Shown in pieces: positions 18,170 to 27,731 of a stretch of 64,000 nt of DNA. This stretch comes from Frateuria edaphi (GTDB lineage: Bacteria; Pseudomonadota; Gammaproteobacteria; Xanthomonadales; Rhodanobacteraceae). The position numbers and the translations under genes were made by a program. Numbering within the stretch: the stretch's first letter is position 1; every line of letters begins with the position of its first letter. The stretch is from NCBI RefSeq assembly GCF_021117405.1, contig NZ_CP088251.1, forward strand, positions 1,302,001-1,366,000, written 5' to 3'. The notes beneath the pieces were generated by a model that did not search any database, was not told the origin of the DNA, and was given only the letters and a program-made list of their open reading frames with translations.

Positions 18170-19258
18170 ATGTCCAGCAATTCCTTTGGCAAGCTCTTCA
18201 CCGTCACCACCTTCGGCGAAAGCCATGGGCCGGCGATCGGCTGCGTCATCGACGGTTGCCCGCCCGGGTTGGCGATCGCGCCCGAGGAGTTCCGCCACGA
18301 CCTCGATCGCCGCGCGACCGGCCGCAGCCGGCACACCTCGCAGCGCCACGAGGCGGACGAAGTGGAAATCCTCTCGGGCGTCTACGAGGGGCGCACCACG
18401 GGCACGCCGATTGCGTTGCTGATCCGCAACACCGACCCGCGCAGCAAGGATTACGGCGACATCGCGCAGACCTTCCGTCCCGGCCACGCCGACTACACCT
18501 ACTGGCAGAAATACGGCATCCGCGACCCGCGCGGTGGCGGCCGCGCCTCGGCGCGCGAGACCACCATGCGTGTGGCCGCCGCGGTGGTCGCCAAGAAATG
18601 GCTGGTCGAGCGCCACGGCGTGCGGGTGCGCGGCTACCTGGCCCAGTTAGGCGATGTCGTGCCGCGCGGTTTCGACTGGGGTGCAGTGGAAGCCAATGCG
18701 TTCTTCTGGCCGGACGCGGGGCAGGTGCCGGAACTGGAAAAGACCATGGACGCGTTGCGCAAGTCCGGCGATTCGGTCGGGGCACGCGTCAGCGCGGTGG
18801 CCGAGGGCGTGCCGCCGGGTTGGGGCGAGCCGGTGTACGGCAAGCTCGATGGCGACCTGGCGGCAGCGATGATGTCGATCAATGCGGTCAAGGGCGTGGA
18901 GATCGGCGCTGGCTTCGCGGCGGTTGCACAGCGCGGAACGCAACATCGGGATGAAATGCATTTGGACGGCTTTACGTCCAACCATGCCGGTGGCATCCTT
19001 GGCGGGATAAGTACCGGCCAGCCGGTGACGGTGTCGGTGGCGTTCAAGCCGACCTCCAGCATCCTGGTGCCGGGGCAAAGCGTGAACCTGGCCGGCGAAC
19101 CGGTGCAGGTGGTCACCAAAGGGCGGCACGATCCCTGCGTGGGGATCCGCGCCACGCCCATCGTCGAGGCCATGCTGGCGCTGGTGCTGATGGACCACGC
19201 GCTGCGGCATCGCGCGCAATGCGGCGACGTGGGGCCGGTCGCCCCGCGGATCGCCTGA
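18170..19258 (+). CDS. aroC: Chorismate synthase
   Basis: AroC converts EPSP to chorismate with reduced FMN, the last shared step to aromatic amino acids. The 362-residue protein has all signatures: [58 protein letters not shown], and [18 protein letters not shown]. It feeds the tryptophan genes found 7 kb downstream. The 20 bases to the next ATG suggest transcription continues. Confidence 0.98.
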   Translation: MSSNSFGKLFTVTTFGESHGPAIGCVIDGCPPGLAIAPEEFRHDLDRRATGRSRHTSQRHEADEVEILSGVYEGRTTGTPIALLIRNTDPRSKDYGDIAQTFRPGHADYTYWQKYGIRDPRGGGRASARETTMRVAAAVVAKKWLVERHGVRVRGYLAQLGDVVPRGFDWGAVEANAFFWPDAGQVPELEKTMDALRKSGDSVGARVSAVAEGVPPGWGEPVYGKLDGDLAAAMMSINAVKGVEIGAGFAAVAQRGTQHRDEMHLDGFTSNHAGGILGGISTGQPVTVSVAFKPTSSILVPGQSVNLAGEPVQVVTKGRHDPCVGIRATPIVEAMLALVLMDHALRHRAQCGDVGPVAPRIA

Positions 19259-19278
19259 GCTTTCACTACGGAATCCCC

Positions 19279-20286
19279 ATGATCGGCAAGCCGCGGGTGT
19301 GGATCTCGCGTCCCACCTTTTCCGACATCGTCGCTCGGCTGGAACCGCACTTCGAAGTGGCGGCCGAGGCGGAGGAAACCGTGTTTCCGCCGGCCGTACT
19401 GACCGGCAAGCTCGCGTCCTGCGATGCCGCGATCGTGGGACTGAACCAGCGTATCGGTGCCACGGAAGTGGCGAACGCCCCGCGCCTGCGCATCGTCGCC
19501 AACCTCGCGGTCGGTTACGACAACCTGGACGTCCCTGCACTGACCGCGGCGGGCATCGCCGCGTCCAATACCCCGGACGTGCTCAGCGAAAGCGTGGCCG
19601 ACTTCACCTGGGCGCTGCTGCTGGGTTCGGCGCGCCACATCGGCGCGGCCGAGCGCTGGCTGCGGGAGGGGCGCTGGCACGCCAACGGGTTCAAGGATTG
19701 GTTGGGGCTCGACACGCGGGGTCGCACGCTGGGCATTCTGGGCATGGGACGCATCGGACAGGCGATCGCGCGCCGCGCCGCAGGTTTCGGCATGCAGGTC
19801 GCCTACCACAACCGTTCGCGACTGCCGGCCGATGTAGAGGCCGGATGCGCGGCGCGCTACGTGGACAAATCCACGCTGCTGGCCGAGTCGGACTTCCTGG
19901 TGCTGGCAGTGCCCCTGACCGCCGAGAGCCACCACGCCATCGGCGCGGCCGAGCTGGCAGCGATGAAACCCACCGCCGTACTGGTCAACATCGCCCGCGG
20001 CGGAGTCGTCGATGATGCGGTGCTGGCCGCCGCCCTGGCCGGGCGGCGCCTGGCCGCCGCCGCGCTGGACGTGTTCGAAGGGGAGCCCGCCGTCCACCCG
20101 GCCCTGCTCGCGCTCGACAACGTCATCCTCAGTCCGCACATTGCCAGCGCCACCTGGGACACTCGCCGCGCGATGACCGCGCTGGCGGTGGACAACGTAC
20201 TGGCGTTGTTCGGCCATGGCCCTGACGCGGGGCATCCGCCCTCCCTCCTCAACCCCGGGGTGCTGGCCGCGCGGCCGGCGCCCTGA
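19279..20286 (+). CDS. D-2-hydroxyacid dehydrogenase (glyoxylate/hydroxypyruvate reductase-like)
   Basis: A 335-residue NAD(P)-dependent D-isomer dehydrogenase. The Rossmann motif is TLGILGMGRIGQAIARRA, the catalytic Arg is in VNIARGGVVDD, the Glu in DVFEGEP and the His in LSPHIASAT. NLAVGYDNLDVPA is the substrate-loop signature. The GhrB/glyoxylate reductase branch fits best, but 2-ketogluconate or other 2-oxoacids are possible. It sits between aroC and asd. Confidence 0.88.
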   Translation: MIGKPRVWISRPTFSDIVARLEPHFEVAAEAEETVFPPAVLTGKLASCDAAIVGLNQRIGATEVANAPRLRIVANLAVGYDNLDVPALTAAGIAASNTPDVLSESVADFTWALLLGSARHIGAAERWLREGRWHANGFKDWLGLDTRGRTLGILGMGRIGQAIARRAAGFGMQVAYHNRSRLPADVEAGCAARYVDKSTLLAESDFLVLAVPLTAESHHAIGAAELAAMKPTAVLVNIARGGVVDDAVLAAALAGRRLAAAALDVFEGEPAVHPALLALDNVILSPHIASATWDTRRAMTALAVDNVLALFGHGPDAGHPPSLLNPGVLAARPAP

Positions 20287-20317
20287 TCACCTCCTCACAC
20301 AGGCAGCAAGACATCCC

Positions 20318-21349
20318 ATGAGCAAGAAGAGCAGCTACAAGGTCGCCATGGTCGGCGCCACCGGCGCGGTTGGCGAAACCCTGCTGGGCATCCTGGCCGA
20401 GCGCGATTTTCCCGTTGGCGAACTGGTGCCATTGGCCAGCGAGCGCTCGGCCGGGGAGAAAATTTCCTTTGGCGGCAAGCAGGTCACGGTCAGGAACCTG
20501 GCCGATTACGACTTCGACGGCGTGGACATTGCCTTCTTTTCCGCCGGCGGCTCGGTCAGTCGCGTGCATGCCCCGCGCGCGGCCGCGGCGGGCGCCGTGG
20601 TGATCGACAACACTTCCGAGTTCCGCTACCAGGACGACGTCCCGCTGGTGGTCGCCGAGGTCAACCCGCACGCCATTGCCGACTACACCACCCGCGGCAT
20701 CATCGCCAATCCCAACTGCTCGACCATGCAGATGCTGGTGGCGCTGGCGCCGATCCACCGCGCCGTGGGCATCGAACGCATCAACGTGGCCACCTACCAG
20801 TCCGTTTCGGGCGCCGGCCGCAGCGGCATGGAGGAGCTCGGCCGCCAGACCGCGGCCCTGCTGAACTTCCAGGATGTGGAGCCGGGCAAGAAATTTCCCA
20901 AGCAGATCGCTTTCAATGTGATCCCGCACATCGACGAGTTCCAGTCCAACGGCTACACCAAAGAAGAAATGAAGATGGTGTGGGAGACGCGCAAGATCCT
21001 GGAGGACGACTCCATCGCGGTGAACCCTACGGCCGTACGGGTGCCGGTGTTCTACGGCCACGCCGAGGCGGTGCACGTGGAAACCCGCGACAAGATCGGC
21101 GCCGATGAGGCCCGCGCGCTGCTGGAGCAGGCCGAGGGTGTGGTGGTCATGGACGAGCGCAAGCCGGGCGGTTATCCGACTCCGGTGGGCGATGCCGCCG
21201 GCAAGGATCCGGTGTTCGTGGGCCGCATCCGCGAGGACATCTCGCACGAACGCGGCCTGGATATGTGGATCGTGGCGGACAACATCCGCAAGGGCGCCGC
21301 GCTCAATGCGGTACAGATCGCCGAGCGGCTGATCGAGGACTATCTCTGA
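20318..21349 (+). CDS. asd: Aspartate-semialdehyde dehydrogenase
   Basis: Asd reduces aspartyl phosphate to the semialdehyde for Lys, Thr, Met and diaminopimelate synthesis. The 343-residue protein has MVGATGAVGETLL (NADP site), the nucleophile in IIANPNCSTMQM, SVSGAGRSGMEEL, and the catalytic His in the FYGHAEAVHVETR stretch. This is the shorter type related to Gram-positive Asd, common in Xanthomonadales. The next gene starts in its stop codon (TGATG). Confidence 0.96.
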   Translation: MSKKSSYKVAMVGATGAVGETLLGILAERDFPVGELVPLASERSAGEKISFGGKQVTVRNLADYDFDGVDIAFFSAGGSVSRVHAPRAAAAGAVVIDNTSEFRYQDDVPLVVAEVNPHAIADYTTRGIIANPNCSTMQMLVALAPIHRAVGIERINVATYQSVSGAGRSGMEELGRQTAALLNFQDVEPGKKFPKQIAFNVIPHIDEFQSNGYTKEEMKMVWETRKILEDDSIAVNPTAVRVPVFYGHAEAVHVETRDKIGADEARALLEQAEGVVVMDERKPGGYPTPVGDAAGKDPVFVGRIREDISHERGLDMWIVADNIRKGAALNAVQIAERLIEDYL

Positions 21350-21651
21350 TGCGAAAACCCTGGCTCCTGCTGCCGTTGCTGACCCTCGTCACGCTGCCGG
21401 CCTTCGCCGACGGCGGTCCGGAACAGGCCGCGGTGGCGGGGCAGGCGGCGCCCGCGCAGGTGCACCTCAAACGGCAGCTGCGCGCCCGGGGGGCGGAGAT
21501 CGTGCAGCTGCAGCGCCAGCTTACCGAGCAGGAGTCGCATAGCCGCCAGGCCAGCGACCGCCTGGATGAGCAGGACCGGGAAATCGCCCGGCTGCAACGC
21601 CAGCTGGAGGCCCTTGCCGGCCAACGGCAGAAGGGCAATACGGGCCGATGA
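21349..21651 (+). CDS. Small exported coiled-coil protein
   Basis: A 100-residue protein with a Sec signal peptide (MRKPWLLLPLLTLVTLPAFA) followed by a Gln/Arg-rich heptad region (IVQLQRQLTEQE, RDEIARLQRQLE-like) that should form a coiled coil. It overlaps the asd stop by one base. I recognise no family. Its position before fimV, whose product also has a periplasmic coiled coil, hints at an envelope role, but this is inference. Confidence 0.65.
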   Translation: MRKPWLLLPLLTLVTLPAFADGGPEQAAVAGQAAPAQVHLKRQLRARGAEIVQLQRQLTEQESHSRQASDRLDEQDREIARLQRQLEALAGQRQKGNTGR

Positions 21652-21709
21652 CCCGCCGCTGGAGCGAGAACAGACCGCAGCAATATGCGCTAAGCGGTCG
21701 CCGCAGCTA

Positions 21710-21738
21710 TTGTTGATTGGCCTACATATAACTAAAGT
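21710..21738 (+). promoter_or_regulatory. Possible fimV promoter
   Basis: An AT-rich island in a GC-rich gap of 160 bases. TTGTTG at 21710-21715 and TAAAGT at 21733-21738 are 17 bases apart, 75 bases before the fimV ATG. Hexamer matches are moderate. Confidence 0.35.
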
Positions 21739-21812
21739 GACGCGCGATCCGGTATCGCCGCAGCCCGCGGCGATGGCATGAAGCGTCTCGGGCTTTTGGG
21801 GGAATCGAAGCG

Positions 21813-24104
21813 ATGAATCGTTCGTTGAAACTGTCGATGCTGCTGGCGTTGGCGCTGGGCAGCAGCCAGGCGGCGGCGCTCGAACTGGGCCAGATCCAGG
21901 TCAAGTCCGCCCTCGGCCAGCCGCTGCTCGCGGAGATTCCGCTTACGCCGGACAGCCCCGCCGAGCTGCGCAACCTCACCGCGCGCCTGGCCTCGCCGGA
22001 AGACTTCGCCCGCGCCGGCTTGGCCGGTGTCCGGCCCGACCTGCCGCTGCAGTTCAGCATCGTCGACGTGGGCGGACGCAAGGTGATCCGCATCACCAGC
22101 GCGGTGGCGGTCAACGATCCCTACCTCGACCTGCTGGTGGAAGTGGACAACGAGTCGGGCCGCAGCCTGCGCGAGTTCCCGGTCCTGCTCGATCCGCCGG
22201 GTACCACGCCAACGGCGCCCAGCGTTCGTGCTCCGCGCGGCAACGCGCCCCGCGCCACCGCGCGTCCGGCCACGGCCGGTTCCACCGCCGCCCAGCCGGG
22301 CGCCGGTCGCGTCGCCGCGGGCGGCCAATACCAGGTCGAACGTGGCCAGACGCTGTCGGGCATCGCCCGCCAGGTCACCCCTGCCGGCGTGGATGCGAGC
22401 CAGATGATTCTGGCTCTCAAGCAGGCCAATCCGGACGCGTTCTACCAGGACAACATCAATGCGCTGAAGAGTGGTGCGGTGCTGCGCGTGCCGACCAGCC
22501 AGGAAGCGCAGGCCATGAACGTGGCCGCCGCGATGGCGGAGATCCGCCAGCAGAACGGCGACTGGCGCGCCCAGTCGACCGGCTCGACCACCACCGTGGC
22601 CGATGCGGCTGCACGTACGGAAGCCTCCAACACACCGGCCAGCACGTCGGCGGACCGGTTGGCGCTGGTGCCGGCAAAGCAGGGCGGCAAGGGCGCTGGC
22701 GCCCAGGGCGGCAAGGGTGATGCGGCCCTGCGCCAGGACCTGATGCGTACCCAGGAAACGCTGACCACCCTGCAGCAGCAGAGTGCGGACCTGAAGTCGC
22801 GCCTGAAGGACCTGCAGGACATCAACGACAAGAACACCCGCCTGCTCGCGCTCAAGGACAACGAGATCGCCGAGCTGCAGCACAAGCTCGCCGATGCCCG
22901 CAAGAAGGCCGGCCTGCCGGCCGCGGCTTCGACTGCCGTCACGGCTCCGGCCGCGGCGCTCGCCGAAACCTCCACCAAGCCGGCCGCCGCGGGTACGGCT
23001 ATCGCCACGCCGGCCAAGCCCGGTAGCACCGGTTCCGTCGCCACGACAACCTCCGTGCCGTCCGCGCAAAGCGCGGCGGCGGCTCCGGCCGTCGCCCCGG
23101 TCGCCAAGCCGGCCAGCAAGCCGGTCAAGCCGGTGACCCGCAAGCCGGTCACCCCCGCGTCGGCGGAGCAGCCCTGGTTCATGCAGCCGTGGGTGTGGGC
23201 TGCTGCCGGTGGCGCCGTCCTGTTGCTGATCCTGCTTGCGCTGCTGGGTCGTCGCCGCAAGCCGGCAGGTCCGCGCGCCGTGTCCACGGCCCCCTCGCTG
23301 GCCGATCGCTTCGGCGCGGTGCCGGATACGTCCGCGCCCGTCAGCGCGGATCCGGACCAGGACGAGTTGCTCGACCAGCTGGCAGAACACCCGGACGACA
23401 TCGGCCTGCACCTGGAACTGGTGAGCCTGTACTACTCCCGCCGGGACGTCGACCATTTCGAAGCCGCGGCCGAGGCGATGCACGCCCATATCGTCGACCC
23501 CGAGCAGGACGAGTGGCAGGACGTGGTCGCCATGGGCGAGGATCTGGTGCCGGGTCATCCGCTGTTTGCCGGGCAGGGCGCGCAGGACGCGTTCGATTCG
23601 CGCGAGGATGAGCGCCACCAGGTCATCGGTGAGGACATGGAGCCGTTCGACCTGGACAACTACGCCAGCCACGCCGAAGAAACCGCGATCCACGACGAGC
23701 CGGCCAGCGACGAGCGGCCCAAGGTCAGCGAGTACCACTTCGATTTCGACCTCACCCCGCCGCGCCCGGCCCCGGCCGAGACTCCCGCGCTGAATGTCGC
23801 CGACGAGGACGAGGACCTTACGGTCATGCGTAACGTCGAGCCGGCCCCGGTGGAAGACGCGACGCCCTCGACCTGGAACTTCGAAGAGCCGGTGAACGAC
23901 ACCACCGGCAGCGCGACCGCCGCCGAGCCGCAGGAAATGGGCCAGTTCAGCGACGACCCGATCGACACCAAGCTGGACCTGGCGCGTGCCTATATGGACA
24001 TGGGCGACGCCGACGGCGCCCGCGCCATGCTCGAGGAAGTGATGAACGAGGGCACCCAGATGCAGAGGGATGCGGCGCAGCGCCTGATCGACTCGCTTTC
24101 CTGA
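21813..24104 (+). CDS. fimV: FimV/HubP polar pilus-assembly protein
   Basis: FimV organises type IV pilus and chemotaxis machinery at the cell pole. The 763-residue protein has a signal peptide (cleavage near ALALGSSQAAALE), the conserved N-terminal FimV domain (LGQIQVKSALGQPLLAEIPL), and a LysM-like peptidoglycan-binding segment near residues 170-230 (YQVERGQTLSGIAR). A periplasmic coiled coil and an Ala/Pro/Thr-rich linker follow. One membrane helix lies near 460-480 (PWVWAAAGGAVLLLILLALLGRRR region). The acidic cytoplasmic part ends in the FimV C-terminal TPR motif (DTKLDLARAYMDMGD). The asd-fimV-truA order is conserved. Confidence 0.93.
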   Translation: MNRSLKLSMLLALALGSSQAAALELGQIQVKSALGQPLLAEIPLTPDSPAELRNLTARLASPEDFARAGLAGVRPDLPLQFSIVDVGGRKVIRITSAVAVNDPYLDLLVEVDNESGRSLREFPVLLDPPGTTPTAPSVRAPRGNAPRATARPATAGSTAAQPGAGRVAAGGQYQVERGQTLSGIARQVTPAGVDASQMILALKQANPDAFYQDNINALKSGAVLRVPTSQEAQAMNVAAAMAEIRQQNGDWRAQSTGSTTTVADAAARTEASNTPASTSADRLALVPAKQGGKGAGAQGGKGDAALRQDLMRTQETLTTLQQQSADLKSRLKDLQDINDKNTRLLALKDNEIAELQHKLADARKKAGLPAAASTAVTAPAAALAETSTKPAAAGTAIATPAKPGSTGSVATTTSVPSAQSAAAAPAVAPVAKPASKPVKPVTRKPVTPASAEQPWFMQPWVWAAAGGAVLLLILLALLGRRRKPAGPRAVSTAPSLADRFGAVPDTSAPVSADPDQDELLDQLAEHPDDIGLHLELVSLYYSRRDVDHFEAAAEAMHAHIVDPEQDEWQDVVAMGEDLVPGHPLFAGQGAQDAFDSREDERHQVIGEDMEPFDLDNYASHAEETAIHDEPASDERPKVSEYHFDFDLTPPRPAPAETPALNVADEDEDLTVMRNVEPAPVEDATPSTWNFEEPVNDTTGSATAAEPQEMGQFSDDPIDTKLDLARAYMDMGDADGARAMLEEVMNEGTQMQRDAAQRLIDSLS

Positions 24105-24125
24105 AGCCGTCTCCATCGCTCGCAG

Positions 24126-24154
24126 GAAGGGCCGGCCATGCCGGCCCTTCTTGT
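24126..24154 (+). terminator. fimV terminator
   Basis: An 11-bp perfect stem, GAAGGGCCGGC (24126-24136) with GCCGGCCCTTC (24140-24150), loop CAT, then TTGT. It starts 22 bases after the fimV stop. Confidence 0.7.
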
Positions 24155-24208
24155 ATCCGGACTGCGTAAACTGGCTTCCCGTTTTCGTCCTCCGCATCCG
24201 GTCAGGTT

Positions 24209-24232
24209 GCGGTGGGCTGAAGCCCACCCTAC
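24209..24232. repeat. Family B palindrome upstream of truA
   Basis: GGTGGGC-TGAA-GCCCACC hairpin at 24211-24228 followed by CTACGC. Copies of the same design occur at 55622 and 61325. Confidence 0.6.
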
Positions 24233-24262
24233 GCTTCCAGGCTGTTTCGCAGGAACCACCGC

Positions 24263-25030
24263 ATGCGCATCGCCCTGGGCGTCGAGTACGACGGCACCGA
24301 TTTCCTCGGCTGGCAGCGCCTGTCCCACGGTTCGACCGTGCAGGGCGCGCTGGAGCAGGCGCTCTCGCGCGTGGCCGCGCAGCCGGTCACGGTGACCTGC
24401 GCCGGGCGCACCGACGCCGGCGTGCACGGGCGTTGCCAGGTAGTGCATTTCGATACCGAGGTCGAGCGCGACATGCGCAGCTGGGTGCTGGGTGCATGTT
24501 CCAATTTGCCCACCGCTGTAGCGGTGTTGTGGGCGCAGCCGGTACCCGAGGCCTTCCACGCGCGCTTTTCCGCACGCAGCCGGCGCTATCGCTACACCAT
24601 CCTCAACCGCCCGGTGCGCGCTGCACTGGATGCCCGTTACGTCGCGTGGGAACGAACACCGCTGGATGCATCGGCCATGCATCAGGCCGGACAGGCGTTG
24701 CTGGGCGAGCACGATTTTTCGGCTTTCCGCGCGGTGTCCTGCCAGGCCGCGCACGCGCGACGCTGCGTGCTGGGCCTGGAAGTGCGGCGCGAGGGCGAGC
24801 AGGTGATCGTGCAGATCGAGGCCAACGCCTTCCTGCATCACATGGTGCGCAACATCGTCGGTTCCCTGCTGCCGGTAGGGCGTGGGCAACAACCGGTTGC
24901 ATGGCTGGCGGAGCTGCTCGCAGGGCGCGATCGCGAAGTGGCAGGGCCGACCGCGCCATCCTCCGGGCTGACTTTCCTCGGCCCGCGTTACGAAACGCAC
25001 TGGGGGCTGCCGGCGGAGGTGAGCGCATGA
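24263..25030 (+). CDS. truA: tRNA pseudouridine(38-40) synthase
   Basis: TruA isomerises uridines 38-40 in the anticodon arm of tRNAs. The 255-residue protein has [14 protein letters not shown], the catalytic Asp in [19 protein letters not shown], and [16 protein letters not shown] 24263 is preceded by AGGAACC. Its stop overlaps the trpF ATG (ATGA). Confidence 0.97.
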   Translation: MRIALGVEYDGTDFLGWQRLSHGSTVQGALEQALSRVAAQPVTVTCAGRTDAGVHGRCQVVHFDTEVERDMRSWVLGACSNLPTAVAVLWAQPVPEAFHARFSARSRRYRYTILNRPVRAALDARYVAWERTPLDASAMHQAGQALLGEHDFSAFRAVSCQAAHARRCVLGLEVRREGEQVIVQIEANAFLHHMVRNIVGSLLPVGRGQQPVAWLAELLAGRDREVAGPTAPSSGLTFLGPRYETHWGLPAEVSA

Positions 25031-25656
25031 TCCGCATCAAGTGCTGCGGCATGACCCGCGTCGAGGATGCCGTGCTGGCCGCCGAACTGGGCGCCGACGC
25101 GATCGGGCTGATCTTCACCCAACGCAGCCGCAGGCAGGTGGCTATCGGCCAGGCCCGCGCGATCGCCCGCGCGCTGCCGCCCATGGTCACGACCGTCGCG
25201 TTGTTCATGGACGAGGATGCCGTTTTCGTCGACGAGGTGATCGCCGCGGTGCAGCCGGCGCTACTGCAATTCCATGGCGCCGAGCGCGACGACTGGTGCG
25301 CGCAGTTCGGACGGCCCTACCTCAAGGCGATCGCGATGGGCGACGGAAGCGATGCGATGCAGCGGCTGCGTGCGTACCCGGGCGCGGCGGGGCTGGTGCT
25401 CGACGGGCACGGCCTGGGCGATGCGGGCGGCAGCGGCAAGGCGTTCGACTGGTCGCTGATGCCGCGAGGCCTGGCGCAACCGCTGATCCTCGCTGGCGGA
25501 TTGCACCCCGGCAACGTGGCCGAAGCCATCCGCATCGCGCGGCCGTGGGGCGTGGACGTATCCAGTGGCATCGAATCGGCGCCGGGCATCAAGGATCCGG
25601 CGCGATTGGCGGCCTTCATCGCGGCGGCGCGCGCCGCGGATGCGGCTCGCGCCTGA
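25027..25656 (+). CDS. trpF: Phosphoribosylanthranilate isomerase
   Basis: TrpF catalyses the Amadori rearrangement in tryptophan synthesis. The 209-residue TIM barrel has the catalytic Cys in [12 protein letters not shown], the catalytic Asp near [16 protein letters not shown] (phosphate site), [10 protein letters not shown] and GVDVSSGIE. It is coupled to truA by ATGA, a known arrangement in Pseudomonas and Xanthomonas. A JmjC-like gene follows two bases after its stop, then a regulator and trpBA. Confidence 0.97.
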   Translation: MIRIKCCGMTRVEDAVLAAELGADAIGLIFTQRSRRQVAIGQARAIARALPPMVTTVALFMDEDAVFVDEVIAAVQPALLQFHGAERDDWCAQFGRPYLKAIAMGDGSDAMQRLRAYPGAAGLVLDGHGLGDAGGSGKAFDWSLMPRGLAQPLILAGGLHPGNVAEAIRIARPWGVDVSSGIESAPGIKDPARLAAFIAAARAADAARA

Positions 25657-25658
25657 GC

Positions 25659-26666
25659 ATGGCGCCGACTCAGGCCATCGAGGAAACCGACGCCGGCGCC
25701 GTGCCGGACCGGGCGGCCCTGATGGCCCTCGATCGCCCGCTGGTGATACGCGGCCTGGCCCGCGACTGGCCGCTGGTCAGGCTGGCCCAGGGATCGGACA
25801 CCGCCTTTGCCGAGGGGCTGGCCGCGCTGGACAACGGCGCACCGGTGGACACCTTGCTGATGCCGCCCGAGGCCGAAGGCGTGATCGGCTACAACGCGGC
25901 GCTGGATGGCTTCAACTACGAGCATTACCGCATACCGCTGACGCTCGGCTTGCAGCGGCTTGCCAGCTACAGCCGGGTCGATCATCCACCGGGCCTGGCG
26001 ATCCAGAGCGCATCGATCGCCGCCTGCCTGCCTGGGTTCCTGGAACACCACGCACTGCCGCTGGTCGGCGCAGATGTCGAACCCCGATTGTGGATCGGCA
26101 ACCGTGTCACCACGCCCACGCATTTCGACTCGCAACACAACATCGCCTGCGTGGCGTGCGGCCGGCGGCGCTTTACGCTGTTTCCGCCCGAGCAGTTGCC
26201 CAACCTGTACATCGGCCCGCTCGACTTCGCACCCACCAGCACGATGATCGGGATGGCGCGCCTGGACCGACCGGACGATCCGCGTTTCCCGCGTTTGAAG
26301 CTGGCGCTCGCCGCCGCCCAGGTGGCCGAGCTGCACCCCGGCGATGCCATCTACATGCCGCCGCTGTGGTGGCATCACGTCGAGTCGCTGGAGCGGCTCA
26401 ACGCGCTGGTGAATTACTGGTGGCTTTCCGTGGACGAGGCGGGCTACACCACCGGCCATGCGCTGTCGGCGCTGTACCACGCCATCCTGGCCTTTCGTGC
26501 CTTGCCACCCACCGAGAGGGCTGGGTGGAAGAAACTACTGGAGCATTACGCGTTCGACGAGGGCGATCCGCTGGAGCACCTGCCGGGGGAGCGGCGTGGC
26601 GTATTGGGCGCGCGCACGCCGAAGGTGCTCGAGCGACTAAGGGAACTGGCAAAGCGGTATCTCTGA
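25659..26666 (+). CDS. JmjC/cupin-like 2-oxoglutarate oxygenase
   Basis: A 335-residue protein of the cupin_8/JmjC class. Family signs are the start LMALDRPLVIRGLARDWPLV, a conserved WIGN, the iron-binding HxD in TPTHFDSQHNIACVACGRRRF, LFPPEQ, and the distal His in YMPPLWWHHVESL. The family includes protein or tRNA hydroxylases (FIH-like) using Fe(II) and 2-oxoglutarate. The substrate cannot be inferred. It starts two bases after trpF, so it is probably translated from the trp message; its role there is open. The stop is 65 bases before the end of a convergent LysR gene. Confidence 0.85.
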   Translation: MAPTQAIEETDAGAVPDRAALMALDRPLVIRGLARDWPLVRLAQGSDTAFAEGLAALDNGAPVDTLLMPPEAEGVIGYNAALDGFNYEHYRIPLTLGLQRLASYSRVDHPPGLAIQSASIAACLPGFLEHHALPLVGADVEPRLWIGNRVTTPTHFDSQHNIACVACGRRRFTLFPPEQLPNLYIGPLDFAPTSTMIGMARLDRPDDPRFPRLKLALAAAQVAELHPGDAIYMPPLWWHHVESLERLNALVNYWWLSVDEAGYTTGHALSALYHAILAFRALPPTERAGWKKLLEHYAFDEGDPLEHLPGERRGVLGARTPKVLERLRELAKRYL

Positions 26667-26682
26667 AGGCGGAGCGCCTCTG

Positions 26683-26701
26683 CCCTCCCACCCTGGGAGG
26701 G
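26683..26701. terminator. Hairpin between convergent genes
   Basis: CCCTCCCA (26683-26690) pairs with TGGGAGGG (26694-26701), loop CCC. It lies between the convergent ends of the JmjC-like and trpI-type genes. No T-run follows, so it may be a weak two-way terminator. Confidence 0.45.
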
Positions 26702-26731
26702 ACCGCGCCGCTCGCACACAGCGAAGAGGCC

Positions 26732-27619
26732 TCAAGCGCGTTCGGTCAGTTCGTCACGTGCCCAGGCGGCCAATGCCTCCAGGCGTGCGTCGCCCGCGCG
26801 CGTGGTGGCGAGGATCCAGCGACCGCCGGTTTCGCGAAACCCCCAGGGCGCCAGCAATCGGCCACTGGCCAGGTCGTCGGCGACCAGCGGTTGCGGGGCG
26901 ATGGCCACGCCCAGCCCAGCGGCGGCGGCCTCCAGCAGGAAATACAGATGCGGCAGGGCCTGCGTCTGCTGCATGGATTCCGGCGCCAGTCCCATCGCTC
27001 GCGCCCAGTCCGGCCAGGCCTGCGGGCGCGAGGCGGTGTATAGCAGCGGCTCGTCGCACAGCGCGGCGGGGGGTAGGGCGCGCAGGCGCTCGAGTTCGGG
27101 ATGGCGGGGACTGAGCACGGGGCCGATGCGTTCGGGTGCCAGGTCGTACACCTGCCACGAGTCCGGCCAGGGTGGCGCTTCCAGCAACAGCGCGACGTCC
27201 ACGCCAGCCAGGGACGTCGGTTCCTCCTGCGCGGCCAGGTGCAAGGTCAGTGCGGGCAGGTCGTGCCGCAGGCGTTCCAGCCGAGGGATCACCCAGCGCG
27301 CCAGCACGCTGCCCGAGCAACCCAGTACCAGGGCCGCGTCCGCTTGCTCACGCCGCAACCGGGCCCAGCTTTCGCGCAACTGGCCGAACGCGGCCTGGCA
27401 GCTTTCCTGCAGGCGCCGCCCTGCGGCGGTGGCCTGGATGCCGCGGCCCTGGCGCAGGAACAGGGGCTGGCCCAGCGCCTCTTCCAGCGAACGCACCTGC
27501 CGGCTCACGGCACCGTGGGTGACGTGCAGCTCTCGCGCCGCCAGGCTCATGCTGCCCAGGCGGGCGGCGGCCTCGAAGGCGCGCAGGGCATGCAGCGAGG
27601 GCAGGTCGCGGTCGGACAT
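26732..27619 (-). CDS. trpI: LysR-type regulator, probable TrpI
   Basis: A 295-residue LysR regulator. The winged helix-turn-helix at the N-terminus reads LHALRAFEAAARLGSMSLAARELHVTHGAVSRQVRSLEEALG, in short pieces the GcvA/TrpI pattern; the rest is the periplasmic-binding-like effector domain. It is divergent from trpB with a 100-base gap containing a LysR-type palindrome. In Pseudomonas, TrpI in exactly this position activates trpBA when indoleglycerol phosphate builds up. I infer the same role here; the effector is not proven. Confidence 0.82.
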   Translation of the reverse strand: MSDRDLPSLHALRAFEAAARLGSMSLAARELHVTHGAVSRQVRSLEEALGQPLFLRQGRGIQATAAGRRLQESCQAAFGQLRESWARLRREQADAALVLGCSGSVLARWVIPRLERLRHDLPALTLHLAAQEEPTSLAGVDVALLLEAPPWPDSWQVYDLAPERIGPVLSPRHPELERLRALPPAALCDEPLLYTASRPQAWPDWARAMGLAPESMQQTQALPHLYFLLEAAAAGLGVAIAPQPLVADDLASGRLLAPWGFRETGGRWILATTRAGDARLEALAAWARDELTERA

Positions 27620-27621
27620 GT

Positions 27622-27692
27622 TGTGAGTCTAGCTCACACTGGGACACGATTTTTTCGCTTTTTCACAAGGCTGGCCGGCACTAAGGTGTGAG
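27622..27692. promoter_or_regulatory. TrpI-type operator region
   Basis: TGTGAGTCTAGCTCACA (27622-27638) is a palindrome with 6-bp perfect arms and the T-N11-A LysR pattern, placed 3 bases from the regulator ATG. The half-site TGTGAG recurs at 27687-27692 near the expected trpB promoter, as expected for an activation site. The trpB -35 and -10 are weak, which suits an activated promoter. Confidence 0.6.
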
Positions 27693-27731
27693 GCTTCCTG
27701 CGGCGACCCGCCGCTGCCGATGGAGCCGCCC

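Noticed and set aside
21732-24227. An 831-codon minus-strand open frame opposite fimV.
   Set aside because: Low-complexity Arg/Gly/His protein typical of antisense of a GC-rich gene; fimV has clear family domains.
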